Positions 8,033-17,683 of a stretch of DNA of 55,353 bases are shown here, piece by piece (positions within the stretch are counted from its first letter, which is position 1; each line of letters begins with the position of its first letter). The DNA is from Planctomycetota bacterium (GTDB lineage Bacteria; Planctomycetota; GCA-002687715). The notes under the pieces were generated by a model, which searched no databases, was not told where the DNA came from, and worked only from the letters and a program-made list of their open reading frames with translations. The stretch spans positions 1-55,353 of the forward strand of contig NZBC01000186.1 in the NCBI GenBank assembly GCA_002687715.1, read 5' to 3'. The position numbers and the translations under genes are program-made.

Positions 8033-10696
8033 CTACCAGGTCACTGCGCGGGACACCGGGAGCCAGCCCACGTAGCGGTCGGCGACGCGGACCTCGAGCC
8101 AGCCGTCCTTGCGTTGGAGGACGCGCAACTCGGCGCCGTCGTGGACCGGATCCTCGTAGCTGCGGTCGGCGTCTTCCGCCGGCCATTTGCGGAGGACGGT
8201 GTCGTTGGCGGTGATGACGCCGTGGTCACCGGCGGTCTGGTCGAGCCAGGTGAGCGTCGCAGAAGTCGCGAACAGCAGCACGAACGCGAGGGAGATCCAC
8301 GTGGTCCAGCGGAGGAACGGCCAGCGACGCGGACGCAGCAGGCGGAGCCAGGCGGTGGCGAACGCGAGAACCGCGGCGATGAGCGCCAAGGTCGCCTGCG
8401 TCGAGAACGTGGTGGCCCGCCGCCAGAAGAGGATCTTGTCGATGACCCCGCCGTCGTCCGCGGACAGCGCCTGGCGACGCCAGTCCAACGCCAGATCGAG
8501 GTTTCGCTCGAGGTTCGCATCGCCCGGGAGGTAGTACCCCGCGCGCCGGTACGACGCGATGGCGTGACCGACGCGGCCGGCCTTGAGGTGGGCGTTGCCG
8601 AGGTTGTAGAAGACCCAGCCGTTCTCGTAGTCGTCCGATAGCAGCGATTCGTAGAGGTCGGCGGCCTCGTCGAAGCGGCCGTCCTTGAACGCGGCCTGGG
8701 CACGCTGGAAGACGTCGGCGTCCTGGGCGGGGGCGGGAAGCGCCACGGCCGTGCAGAGCAGGAACGGAACGAGGAGGCGGACGGTAACGGCGCCCGGTTT
8801 GGAAGCGGCCAACGAGTCGGCAGCGTCGAACACGCCACGCAGTTCGGATCCTCGCAGTGAGACGCCTCCGAACGACGCAGCTTCACCGGCGTCAAGCAGC
8901 TTGCGCAGAGCCTCCAGCGTCGCCGCATCGGCGCCCGCGGAGCGCTCCGCCCACTGCAGGACGTCGCCCGACGTCGTCGCCTCCTCGGCGCGATCGTCGA
9001 GGTCGGCCACGAGTCCGCACATTGCGGCTGCACCGGCCTCCACGGCTGCACGAGCATCCTCCTCGAGCCGCCCGCGCGCAGCGGACAGCCGTTGCCGGGC
9101 GCGCGGCGCAGCTTTCTTGCGCCGCAGCAGCGACGGGTCGGCGGCCAGCACGCGTCGACGCCCGACCCAGGTGCTGAGGCCGAACCACAGGGGGAGCAGC
9201 GCGATCAGGAAGCCGGCGAACAGAAACGGATTCGGCTTCTCGTTGCCCAGGCGATTGAGATCGTCCTCGTTGGCAGACAGTCCAGCGGCGACGAGCTCAT
9301 CCGTGGTGCGGCCGCCATTCGTCGCATCGTGGACGCCGGCGTCACCGATGGCCGTGCCCGCCGCGTGGACGACCAGCGGGTGGGTCCGCGACGTCTTCGT
9401 GACGTATCGCCGGTCCGTGGCATCCCAGTACGCGAACGAGATCGCGGGCACCTCCCGGATCGACTCGTTCTGGGGCCGGATCTTGTAGGTGAACTGCCGC
9501 CAGGTTCCGGGGCGCTTGCTCGCGCCCGGAGGCCCCTTCTCCCCCGGCTTGGGCGAGTCGGTGATCTGCGGCTTCTCGACCCGCCACGCGTCGCCGAGCT
9601 GCGATGCGAGATCGACCATGACCCCGTCGAGGAACCCGCGACCGGAAATGACGACCGTGACGTAGACCGAGTCGCCCACGGCCACCTGTGCGGGCGTCGG
9701 CGGGTTGACCTCGAGGTCGAAGTGTCCGACCGCACCGGCGAACGCATCCGGACGCCCCGACGCAGGGGCCTCGGCGACCTTGACCGTGACCGGCCCCGAG
9801 CGGGTGAACAAGTTCGCTTGGCGGAACTTCCCCCCACTGAGCTTCGCAATGCTGCCCTGCAGAATGGCTCGCGGGATCTCGAACGTCCCCACCTCGTCGG
9901 CGCGCAGCTCGCAATAGAAGCGATAGCGACGATACTTGGCGCGCTTGCCGGACGCGTCCGGACGCTCGACGTCGGACACCTCACCGGCGAAGCGCTCGTT
10001 CGCCTCGACGCCCGCCAGTCGGAACCCCTTGCCGCGGCTCATCACACCTCTCGCCCACGCGAGCCGGTCGAAGCGACGGCCTCCAAACGGCGGCTTCCGT
10101 ATCCATGCCATCCAGACCTCGGGCGCGCGCATCTGCGGCATGAACCCGCGGTCGTGGAAGTGCAACGGATCACCGGTGGGCGCCGGCGTCGGCAGGTGCT
10201 TGAGATAGACGTCGACGGTCAGGCCGACGCTCTCGCCAATGACGACTTCGGTCGCCGATGCCGAGAGCTCGATGCGGGCCTGGTCCTGCTTGTCTTCGGT
10301 GCGAACCGTGAGGCTGACCGTGTGCCCGATGACGGCGTCATCCCCGGCCTTCAGCTTCGGCATGGCGATGCGGAAGACACCGGTCTTCTCCGATGTCACG
10401 CTCCAGCGCAACCGATAGTTGGTGACCAGCGTTCTCTGCCCGTTGATGATCGTGAGGCTCGTGCGGCCGACCCGCTGGTCGATCTTCTTGAACACCAGCC
10501 CCTCGACCACCGGATCCTCCACGACAGTCACGTCTTTGACGTTGCGGATCGTGATGTCATAGATCGTGGTCTGCCCCTCGTGGATCACCTTCTGACCGAG
10601 TTGGCAGCGCGCCCGATGCTGCGCCGCCAGCGGCATCGCGACGAGAACGAAGGGCAGTGCAGCGAACGCCCACTTCGTGAGGTCCGACCGGCACAT
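8033..10696 (-). CDS. BatD-BatE fusion protein
   Basis: This 887-residue membrane protein joins two usually separate Bat (aerotolerance operon) products. Residues 1 to about 500 form BatD: a signal peptide ending PLAA|Q, then repeated Ig-like modules (HEGQTTIYDITIRN and VVIGESVGLTVDVYLK), then a transmembrane helix near 495-515 (PFLFAGFLIALLPLWFGLSTWV). After a helical linker and another hydrophobic segment, a BatE part begins: TPR repeats (FKDGRFDEAADLYESLL, then GWVFYNLGNAHLKAGR), a helical membrane pair (LALIAAVLAFATAWLRLL and WISLAFVLLFATSATLTW), and a C-terminal SH3-like module (GAELRVLQRKDGWLEVR). It is presumed to be a periplasmic part of the Bat complex. It follows batBC without a gap: its ATG (10696) adjoins the batBC stop codon. 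Confidence 0.85.
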   Translation of the reverse strand: MCRSDLTKWAFAALPFVLVAMPLAAQHRARCQLGQKVIHEGQTTIYDITIRNVKDVTVVEDPVVEGLVFKKIDQRVGRTSLTIINGQRTLVTNYRLRWSVTSEKTGVFRIAMPKLKAGDDAVIGHTVSLTVRTEDKQDQARIELSASATEVVIGESVGLTVDVYLKHLPTPAPTGDPLHFHDRGFMPQMRAPEVWMAWIRKPPFGGRRFDRLAWARGVMSRGKGFRLAGVEANERFAGEVSDVERPDASGKRAKYRRYRFYCELRADEVGTFEIPRAILQGSIAKLSGGKFRQANLFTRSGPVTVKVAEAPASGRPDAFAGAVGHFDLEVNPPTPAQVAVGDSVYVTVVISGRGFLDGVMVDLASQLGDAWRVEKPQITDSPKPGEKGPPGASKRPGTWRQFTYKIRPQNESIREVPAISFAYWDATDRRYVTKTSRTHPLVVHAAGTAIGDAGVHDATNGGRTTDELVAAGLSANEDDLNRLGNEKPNPFLFAGFLIALLPLWFGLSTWVGRRRVLAADPSLLRRKKAAPRARQRLSAARGRLEEDARAAVEAGAAAMCGLVADLDDRAEEATTSGDVLQWAERSAGADAATLEALRKLLDAGEAASFGGVSLRGSELRGVFDAADSLAASKPGAVTVRLLVPFLLCTAVALPAPAQDADVFQRAQAAFKDGRFDEAADLYESLLSDDYENGWVFYNLGNAHLKAGRVGHAIASYRRAGYYLPGDANLERNLDLALDWRRQALSADDGGVIDKILFWRRATTFSTQATLALIAAVLAFATAWLRLLRPRRWPFLRWTTWISLAFVLLFATSATLTWLDQTAGDHGVITANDTVLRKWPAEDADRSYEDPVHDGAELRVLQRKDGWLEVRVADRYVGWLPVSRAVTW

Positions 10697-13600
10697 CTAC
10701 CAGTCCTCCTTCACGGGAGTGCGCTTCCGATGCTTGTTCTCGCGCTGCTCCATCTTCTGACTGCGCTCCTCGACGGCGCGACGGAGGCGTTTCGATTCGT
10801 CCGGGGTCAGATTGCGATCGTCCGGTTGCGGCTGTGGCTGCGGCTCGTCTTGTTGATCCTGCTTCTGCTCCTCCTCCTGGATCTTGCGCAGGATCTCCTC
10901 GAGCAGTCGCTTGGCCTTCTCCTGCTGAGTTCGGGACGCACTCCAGCCGTTCTCGCCAAGGTGGCCGATGGCCTTGTCCATCGCCGCATGCGCGAACGGG
11001 AGGTTCTTCTTCGCGAGCTTGACCACCTCCTCCGACATGCCCTCGCCGCCGCCTCCGCCCTGGTCACCTTGTCCGGCCTGGTGCTTGACCACCTCCTCCA
11101 TGATGGGGATGAGATCACGGGTACGCCCCTGATCGGTGGTCGCGCCGAGTCGCCGCGCGTCGGGGACATCCTCGGTCGCGTTCCGGAATCCCTCGGTGCT
11201 CGCGATGAGTTGGGTCTGCTCTGCGATGCCCTGCTGGAGGAGTGACTTCAGGTCCGAGAAGCTCGACCAGATCTGGCGGGCCGCGGCCCAGCCGACGTCC
11301 AGTGCCGCGCGGGCATCCGCGGCTTTACCATCCTGGAGCGCCTTCAGGGCGCGGCCCTGCGCATCGCGGAGCTGGTCGGTAAGCGCGGTGAGACCGGCCT
11401 TCGCCTGCTCGATCTGCTGCTTCTGCTCGGAGGTCGGTTCCTCCCCCTGCTGCGCGGGCGGCTGCATCCCCGCGAGCGCACCGGCGAGCGCGGCCGGCAG
11501 CCGCGCGAGAACAGGCGTGACGGCGAGCTCGAGTGCACTGGTGATCGCCTTGGCATCGCGCGGGCCCTCGCCGCTCGGCTCGAGCCCAGCAGCAAGGTCG
11601 CGCAGGGCCGGTAACACCTGCGCATCGACGGCCATGACGATGCGCGCGATCTGGGGCAACTTCAAGCGCGCCTGCTTCAGCTCTTCCAACGCCTCCGCCA
11701 GGAGTTCGGCGGCATGCACCTGCGCGGGCCGCGCGACATCGAGGTGCCCTCGCAACTCGCTGACCTTGGCGGGCGGCTTGGTGACGGTGAGCGCGGTCGT
11801 GGCGCGGACCGACTCACCGTGCGCCGATTCGATGAGGTCCTTGGCCTTCTCCAGGGCCTGTGCGACCTGCCCGGCCTCGAGCGCCTCCGCAGACGCTGGC
11901 TCCTTGGCGTCCACGCCGGGCGCCTTCGCCTGCTGGATCTTCAGCTCCTGCGGCAACCGCTCGACGAGGCGGTGCGCCAGATCGGTCACGAGCGCCTGCT
12001 CGCGGGCCTGATTGACGATCGAGAGCGGCCCGTCACGGACCTCCTGCGGGAATCGCGAGTCGTCAGTGCCCGCCGTCTCCAGGGCGGCCGCGGTCACCTG
12101 CGCAGCGCGCTGCTGCTCTTTCGCCGCGGCCTCCAGCGTCTCCTCGAACGTCGAAAGGGCGACCCACAACTCACGCAGCTCCGTGCGTGCGGTATGCAAC
12201 GCGCCCACGACGATCTCGTCGGGGGGGAATCCGCCGTCCGCCCAGCCCTTCGCCGCGGCGGCTTCCGCCGACAGCGCAGCGGTCTTCTTCGCCAGCAACG
12301 CGTTCAGGCGCTTCTCGAGTGCCTGCGCCTGCTCTTCCGTCGGCTTCTCGGGCGCGTCCTTCATTACGGCTTTGCGGAGCGCGTCGTCGAGATAGCCGAT
12401 GCGGCGGGTCTGATCGCGGAATCGCGATGCGACCGACACCGTGCCCAGTGCGAACGGATCGGCCGAGGCGATCGCGAGGGCGAGCGCACGTTGGCGGTCC
12501 TCTAGCGTGCGGGCGAGCGGGGCAGCGTCCTGCTTGCTCATCTGCCAGTCGACCACGAGTCGCTCGAGCGATCGCTGAACCGTCGTCGCCGCCGGCAGCG
12601 CCTCGCCAAGGTCCTTGCCGAGCTGATCCGCGACTTCGCGCATGCCGCGAACCGCGTCCTTCAGCTCGGTACGCGCGAGCGCGAGCCACGCCACGTGCAC
12701 CTTCTCGGGATCGGCCTCGGGGACCCGCTCCTGAACCCGTTCGAGCACTACCGTGAGCTCGGAGAAGACCTCGGTCACGGGACGCAGCCGGGCGGGGGTC
12801 CGAGCAGCGGCCGGAGCCTTCGCGATCGCAGGCAGCCGTTGCACCCAGCGGCCATGCTCGGTGCTGATGATCTGCACCGCGTCTCCGAGCTCCGCCCAGA
12901 GCGAGACGACCCCGATGAGCATTCGCTTGGCCCGGCCAGTCGCCAATACAGCAGACTCCGTGCGCGCGTTGGCGAGTTCGTCGACGACGGTCTCCAGCAA
13001 CGGCTTGATCGCCGCAACATCCTCGAGAATCGCAGCCTTCTCGCCGTCCGAAACCGCGGGCGCCTTGTCGCCGATCTTCGCTTCGATGAGCTCGAGGTCC
13101 GCGACGAGGTCCTTCTGGTCGAGCGCGAGGCGATGCATCGGTTGCCCCCCCTTGAGCTCGCGGGCGATCTCCTCCTGCGCGTCGATCAACCCGCGCAGGA
13201 ACATCACGCCCTTTCTCTCTCGACGCTTCCGGCGACGCGACGCGCGGTCAGCAGCGGCCCACTGGTCCTCGACCACGCGCAACCAGCGGGCGAGGACGTC
13301 CTGCTTGTGCTCCGCCTCTTCAAGCGTCGGATCGAGATCGCGGGCGCGCTGAAAACGATCGAGCGCGCGCCCTGCGCCGCCGCGGATCTCCGCGCGGACC
13401 TCGTTGCCCGCGTCCTCAGCATCGATGGCGACGTCCTTCAGATCGGCCAGATCGAGTACGGCAAGGTTGCACTCCGCGCGCGCGCGCAATGACTGCTCGC
13501 CGATCGCCATGACCTGGCCGAAGAGGCGGCGCGCATCGCTCATGCGCCCGGCGCCCTGGTACGCACAGGCGAGGTCATAGAGGACGACCGGGTCATCCTC

Positions 13601-14770
13601 ACGGTCCTCCCGCACCTTCTCGAGCGCCGTCACGGCGGCCGTCGCGTCCCCTTCGCGAAGCGCCGCCGTTGCGGCCCTCACCGCCTCCGCGTCGTCGGCA
13701 TCGGAGCAGCCAGTCGTCACGAGGACGCACGCCAGCAACCCCGCGACCGCACCCGCCGATCCCGCGACCCGGCGCCGACGGTACGGCGTCAGGCCAGCCT
13801 GGATCAGCAACAGCAACAGCCCCGGCAGGAGGAACCACTGGAACTGCTCCCGAGGCTGACGCTTCTGCATCGTGCGCGCCTCCCCCTTCTCCAGGGGGTC
13901 GACGTACTTGCGATAGAGCGCCCGCAAGCGATGACTCTGGTCCGGCGGGATGAACAGCCCCCTGGTGTCGGTAGCGATGTCACGCAGGAGATCCTCATCG
14001 ACGCGCGCGAGGACGGGGTTGCCGTTGCGATCGCGTACGACCTGACCGTCGATCACGAGCGGAGCCTGCTGGTTCGATCCGACGCGACCGATGCCGAGAG
14101 AGATGACCCGGACCTTCTTCTTGGCGAGCGATGCCGACGCGGCCTTCGGGAGCGAGTCCTGGTCCCCAGCGTCGGTGACCAGGATCACGACCTTGTCGCG
14201 TCCGTGCTCGCGATCGAGCAGTTTCAGGGCGCGATCGAGCGCGGGACCGATACGCGTGCCGCCGCGACCGAGCGTACTCGGATCCGCCGTGCGCAACGCC
14301 GCCATGAAGTACCCGCGGTCGTAGGTCAAGGGACACGTCACCACCTGCTCGCCCGCGAACGCCAGCAGCCCGAATCGGTCGCCGCTCAGATCCTGCACGA
14401 GGTCGGCGATGGCGGCCTTCGCGCGCTCCAGCCGCGGCTCGCCTCCATCATCAGCGAGCATGGATCGGCTCACATCCAGCGCCACGACGACGTCGACGCC
14501 CCGCCGCGTGATCTTCTTGTAGTCGAAGTCCCAGGAGGGCCTCGCGAGCGCGATGACCGCGAGCCCGAGCCCCGACGCGAACAGTACGGCCCGGAGCACG
14601 GGCCGGCCGCCGCTCAGGTCCGGCATGAGTCGATGGGTCATCACATCGCCGACGAACCGCAACGCAGCGCGCCGCGTGCGCTGGTGCGCGAACACCGCGA
14701 GCAGCGCCGTGATCGGCAGCAGCCACAACAGCCAGAGCGCATCGATGGAGAGCCATCTCACGTCGCTCAT
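10697..14770 (-). CDS. BatB-BatC giant fusion (VWA, TPR and long helical region)
   Basis: This predicted 1,357-residue membrane protein starts at the ATG at 14770, whose ATGA overlaps the batA stop; longer upstream starts lie inside batA. Residues 1 to about 340 are BatB: two N-terminal membrane helices, a von Willebrand A domain with intact MIDAS (Asp99, Ser101, Ser103 in LDVSRSMLA; TDAGDQ later) and a third helix (WFLLPGLLLLLIQAGL). A second membrane or lipobox-like segment (LLACVLVTTGC) leads to TPR repeats (LREGDATAAVTALEKV, then VVLYDLACAYQGAGRM), as in BatC. About 800 residues of charged, alanine-rich, mostly helical sequence follow, ending in the BatC-like tail (KHRKRTPVKEDW). Bat proteins are linked to stress tolerance and envelope integrity, with mechanism unsettled. 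Confidence 0.85.
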   Translation of the reverse strand: MSDVRWLSIDALWLLWLLPITALLAVFAHQRTRRAALRFVGDVMTHRLMPDLSGGRPVLRAVLFASGLGLAVIALARPSWDFDYKKITRRGVDVVVALDVSRSMLADDGGEPRLERAKAAIADLVQDLSGDRFGLLAFAGEQVVTCPLTYDRGYFMAALRTADPSTLGRGGTRIGPALDRALKLLDREHGRDKVVILVTDAGDQDSLPKAASASLAKKKVRVISLGIGRVGSNQQAPLVIDGQVVRDRNGNPVLARVDEDLLRDIATDTRGLFIPPDQSHRLRALYRKYVDPLEKGEARTMQKRQPREQFQWFLLPGLLLLLIQAGLTPYRRRRVAGSAGAVAGLLACVLVTTGCSDADDAEAVRAATAALREGDATAAVTALEKVREDREDDPVVLYDLACAYQGAGRMSDARRLFGQVMAIGEQSLRARAECNLAVLDLADLKDVAIDAEDAGNEVRAEIRGGAGRALDRFQRARDLDPTLEEAEHKQDVLARWLRVVEDQWAAADRASRRRKRRERKGVMFLRGLIDAQEEIARELKGGQPMHRLALDQKDLVADLELIEAKIGDKAPAVSDGEKAAILEDVAAIKPLLETVVDELANARTESAVLATGRAKRMLIGVVSLWAELGDAVQIISTEHGRWVQRLPAIAKAPAAARTPARLRPVTEVFSELTVVLERVQERVPEADPEKVHVAWLALARTELKDAVRGMREVADQLGKDLGEALPAATTVQRSLERLVVDWQMSKQDAAPLARTLEDRQRALALAIASADPFALGTVSVASRFRDQTRRIGYLDDALRKAVMKDAPEKPTEEQAQALEKRLNALLAKKTAALSAEAAAAKGWADGGFPPDEIVVGALHTARTELRELWVALSTFEETLEAAAKEQQRAAQVTAAALETAGTDDSRFPQEVRDGPLSIVNQAREQALVTDLAHRLVERLPQELKIQQAKAPGVDAKEPASAEALEAGQVAQALEKAKDLIESAHGESVRATTALTVTKPPAKVSELRGHLDVARPAQVHAAELLAEALEELKQARLKLPQIARIVMAVDAQVLPALRDLAAGLEPSGEGPRDAKAITSALELAVTPVLARLPAALAGALAGMQPPAQQGEEPTSEQKQQIEQAKAGLTALTDQLRDAQGRALKALQDGKAADARAALDVGWAAARQIWSSFSDLKSLLQQGIAEQTQLIASTEGFRNATEDVPDARRLGATTDQGRTRDLIPIMEEVVKHQAGQGDQGGGGGEGMSEEVVKLAKKNLPFAHAAMDKAIGHLGENGWSASRTQQEKAKRLLEEILRKIQEEEQKQDQQDEPQPQPQPDDRNLTPDESKRLRRAVEERSQKMEQRENKHRKRTPVKEDW

Positions 14771-15756
14771 GGCAAGCTCCGGTAGCGGGTGTCGGAGAGC
14801 ACTCGGTGGACGACCAGCAGTAGCAACCCGGCCACGAGATACCACGGGAAGCGGTCATCCCAATCGGTGTCCGAGAACACCTCGAAGTCCGAACGAGAGA
14901 GCTGATCGATCTGCTTGTAGATCGACTGGAGGTCGGCCGCGCTGCGCGCGTTGAAGTACTGGCCTCCGGTACGCGCCGCAACCGCCTTCAGCGCGTCCTC
15001 GTCGAGGCCCTTTCCCACCGTGCCGATACCGACCGTATAGACCTTCACTCCCTGATCGGCGGCGTCGTTCGCGCCGGCAGCAGGAGTCGCGGCGCCGACG
15101 TTCGAAGCGCCGTCCGAGAGCAGCACGACGATCTTGGTCTCCGCTTCGATGCCATCCAGGTGCTTGACGGACATGACGAGCGCGTCGCCCATGGCCGTCA
15201 TGAGCAGGTCCTTATCCTCCCTGCGCGTGATCCTCGGCACCTCGACGTCGTGAAGCACGCCCGTGAGCATCTGGTGATCGAGCGTCAACGGGCAATGGAC
15301 CTTGGGGTATCCCGCGAAGCTGACCAGACCCACCACGTCGTTGGGGCGGCCAGGGAGGTCCCCCGACTCGTCGACGAAGTCCTCGACGACTGCCTTCACG
15401 ACGTCGAGGCGCGTGACCCGGCGGTGGTCATTGGGATCCGGATCGAGGTCCTCCGCGTTCATCGAGTCGGAACGGTCGATGACGAGCTGGATCGCGATGC
15501 CGCGGGTCGTCACCGTCCCGTCCGCCCGACCCGACTGCGGCCGGCTCATCGCGACGACGAGACAGAGCAGGCCCGCGACCTCGAGCCACGGCAGGAATCC
15601 CCTGACCCGCTGGTGCAGCGTCCGGGGCAGTCCGCGCAACCCGTCGAGGCTGGAGAACATCACCGTCGGCCGGCTCCGACGCCGGTGCCGTAACCACGCC
15701 ACGACGAGCACGAGGGGCACCAATGCGAGGAACCACGGATGCGCGAGGCGGATCAT
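14767..15756 (-). CDS. batA: BatA, VWA-domain membrane protein
   Basis: This 329-residue protein has two N-terminal membrane helices (about residues 5-22 and 56-72), a von Willebrand A domain and a C-terminal helix (FPWYLVAGLLLLVVHRVL). The MIDAS metal-binding motif is present as DRSDSMN, with the later SDG in VVLLSDGASN. BatA and BatB pair through their VWA domains at the inner membrane. The start is the ATG at 15756, in ATGA overlap with the upstream gene's stop; the open frame continues further only antisense. It overlaps batBC by 4 nt at its other end. Position in a MoxR-DUF58-Bat operon makes the assignment firm. Confidence 0.9.
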   Translation of the reverse strand: MIRLAHPWFLALVPLVLVVAWLRHRRRSRPTVMFSSLDGLRGLPRTLHQRVRGFLPWLEVAGLLCLVVAMSRPQSGRADGTVTTRGIAIQLVIDRSDSMNAEDLDPDPNDHRRVTRLDVVKAVVEDFVDESGDLPGRPNDVVGLVSFAGYPKVHCPLTLDHQMLTGVLHDVEVPRITRREDKDLLMTAMGDALVMSVKHLDGIEAETKIVVLLSDGASNVGAATPAAGANDAADQGVKVYTVGIGTVGKGLDEDALKAVAARTGGQYFNARSAADLQSIYKQIDQLSRSDFEVFSDTDWDDRFPWYLVAGLLLLVVHRVLSDTRYRSLP

Positions 15757-16757
15757 ACGACGCCTCCCACCAGCGCGGGCCGGGTGTCGAGCCCACAGAA
15801 CGCGAACGCGGCGTCGACGGACTCGTTCACCTCGTCGCTTCCCGGTATCTGCGCCGCGTACTTCACGAGATCGGCGGCTTCCAGGAACCGCGCGAGTGCG
15901 CGACGGCGTTCCGGTGGGAAGCCGTCGTTCCGCTCGATGTCCCGGAGGAACTCCTCGGTCGTCTCTTCGGGTGCGCGGACGCCGGTCGTGCGCTCGATGA
16001 ACACTCGCACGATCCCCGTGAGTTCGACGTAGAACAACCCGTGCTCGCCCCCTTCGACGAGACGCCTGGCCAGCAGCGCTTCCAGCGCCCGACGCGCTTC
16101 GGCGACCGGATCGATGGGCGGCGGCGTCCACACGACACGACGGCGCCTGAACGCCCACGCACCCCCGCCGAGCAGCAGGAGGATCGTCGCGCCGCCGATC
16201 GCCACCCACATCGTGAGCGAGCCGCGCTCCTTCGGCGGCAGCGGGACCGGCGGCACCGGTCCCCCGACATCCGCAAGCTGGGGCTGCTCGTCGGGAGGCA
16301 ACCCCTCGACCTCGATCTCGAACGCAGGGATGTCGAGGAGCTGCGCCGTTCCGGCGCCTTCGCCCGAGTTGATTTCGAAAGCGATGCCCGGGAGCTTCAC
16401 GACGTTGGTTCCCGTGAGCTCCGGCTGAACGATGACGCCGTAGATTCGCGGGCTCGTCCCCGTGAACTCGGGATCCCGGCGGCCGCGGCGCAGCAGGTGT
16501 CCGAGGCGCGCGCCGAACTCGATCGGGGCGAGTGTGACCCGCGACTCGTATGCGATTTCGATCGCGAGGAGGATCTTGTCCCCGAAACGGGGAGCCGCGG
16601 TGTCGGTCCGCACGACGACCTTGACCGGTCCGCGCGACGCCTCGGTCAGGACGTGGGTCGCGCCCGATGAATCGAATTGCTCGCCCCCGCGGTCATCGGC
16701 ACAACCGGCGAGCGCAAGAACCAACGCCAGCCCGATTCCCGTTCCGACCCGCGTCAC
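15753..16757 (-). CDS. Bat-operon accessory lipoprotein (BatD/DUF4381-like)
   Basis: This 334-residue predicted lipoprotein (lipobox ALAGC, Cys19) has a periplasmic beta-rich domain (VVVRTDTAAPRFGDKILLAIEI, then LTGTNVVKLPGIAFEI), a transmembrane helix (about residues 184-205) with a RRRR stop, and a cytoplasmic helical domain (EARRALEALLARRLVEGGE, then FYVELTGIVRVFIERTTGV, then TTEEFLRDI). The cytoplasmic module matches the C-terminal part of BatD-type or DUF4381 proteins found in MoxR/Bat operons. It is coupled on both sides by ATGA overlaps, to the DUF58 gene and to batA. An exact family name is uncertain; membership of the Bat complex is inferred from context. Confidence 0.75.
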   Translation of the reverse strand: MTRVGTGIGLALVLALAGCADDRGGEQFDSSGATHVLTEASRGPVKVVVRTDTAAPRFGDKILLAIEIAYESRVTLAPIEFGARLGHLLRRGRRDPEFTGTSPRIYGVIVQPELTGTNVVKLPGIAFEINSGEGAGTAQLLDIPAFEIEVEGLPPDEQPQLADVGGPVPPVPLPPKERGSLTMWVAIGGATILLLLGGGAWAFRRRRVVWTPPPIDPVAEARRALEALLARRLVEGGEHGLFYVELTGIVRVFIERTTGVRAPEETTEEFLRDIERNDGFPPERRRALARFLEAADLVKYAAQIPGSDEVNESVDAAFAFCGLDTRPALVGGVV

Positions 16758-17668
16758 GACCGGCGCCCCTCGCGCATCCGGAAGAACCGGTGCAGGCTCG
16801 CGGTGTACGGTTGGTCGGTGGTGACGTCGAGCTGATCGACGCTGGACCGGCGCAGTCGCTCGATGAGCCCCGCGCCCCGCCGCGTCTTCTCGCGACGGAA
16901 CAGCTCGGGCACCTTCGCATGCTGCGTGTCGAGCTCGACGATCTCGCCTGTTTCCGGGTCTTCGAGCGTCAGGAAACCTACGGGCGGCAGGTTGTACTCA
17001 CGCGGGTCGGACGTGGTGATCGCGACGAGATCGTGACGGGCGTTGGTGACCCGTAGCGCCTGCTCGAACTCGGCATCGTCCTGAAAGTCGGAGATCACGA
17101 AAACGACGCTCTTGCGGCGCTGGACCCGCGAGATGTACGAGAGAACGGCAGCGAGGTCGGTACGACCTTCATGCGTCGCGACGGCCCCGCGGGCGGATTC
17201 GGGTTTGGCGGCGACCAGCTCTCGGATCAAGCGGCGCGATGCCGCACGGCCCTTCCGGGGCGGGAAGTACGATTTCACCGTGTCGGAGAACAGGACGAGG
17301 CCGATCTTGTCGTTGTTCTTCTGTGCGCTGAGCATCAGGAGCGCGGCGACCTCGGTCATGAGGTCGAACTTCGACCCATCCTGCGAGCCGAACGCCCCGC
17401 TGGCAGAGATGTCGACGGCGAACAGGATCGTGAGCTCGCGCTCCTCGCAGTAGCGCTTCACGTACGGCTTCCCAGTGCGTGCCGTGACGTTCCAGTCGAT
17501 GGTGCGGACGTCGTCCCCCGGCGTGTACTCGCGCACCTCGTCGAACTCCATGCCGCGACCCTTGAACACGCTCCGGTACTCGCCGGCGAGCAGATCGTTC
17601 ACCTGGCGATTGGCGACGATCTGAATCCGCCTGACTTTCCTGACGATCTCCGCGATGTCGAGAGCCAT
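16754..17668 (-). CDS. DUF58 domain protein of the MoxR/Bat operon
   Basis: This 304-residue cytoplasmic protein has the DUF58 signature GRGMEFDEVREYTPGDDVR followed by IDWNVTARTGKPYVKRYCEE near residues 37-75. A degenerate VWA fold comes after it, in which the MIDAS is retained only in part (VDISASGAFG, then FVISDFQDD). DUF58 proteins accompany MoxR AAA+ ATPases and are thought to be chaperone-type adaptors for their clients. It starts with ATG at 17668, fifteen bases after moxR, and ends in ATGA overlap with the next gene. Confidence 0.92.
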   Translation of the reverse strand: MALDIAEIVRKVRRIQIVANRQVNDLLAGEYRSVFKGRGMEFDEVREYTPGDDVRTIDWNVTARTGKPYVKRYCEERELTILFAVDISASGAFGSQDGSKFDLMTEVAALLMLSAQKNNDKIGLVLFSDTVKSYFPPRKGRAASRRLIRELVAAKPESARGAVATHEGRTDLAAVLSYISRVQRRKSVVFVISDFQDDAEFEQALRVTNARHDLVAITTSDPREYNLPPVGFLTLEDPETGEIVELDTQHAKVPELFRREKTRRGAGLIERLRRSSVDQLDVTTDQPYTASLHRFFRMREGRRS

Positions 17669-17683
17669 GGGTCGTTCGCTCGA

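Noticed and set aside
7272..8186. Upstream extension of the sulfatase frame, adding about 305 residues
   Set aside because: It runs antisense through another gene and the intergenic repeat; the peptide is repeat translation (ADLQVR/ADLEVC type). The signal peptide at 7271 marks the true start.
9092..11245. Long plus-strand open frame (over 700 codons) opposite batDE and batBC
   Set aside because: Composition is that of a high-GC antisense frame, and it crosses the junction of two clear minus-strand genes.
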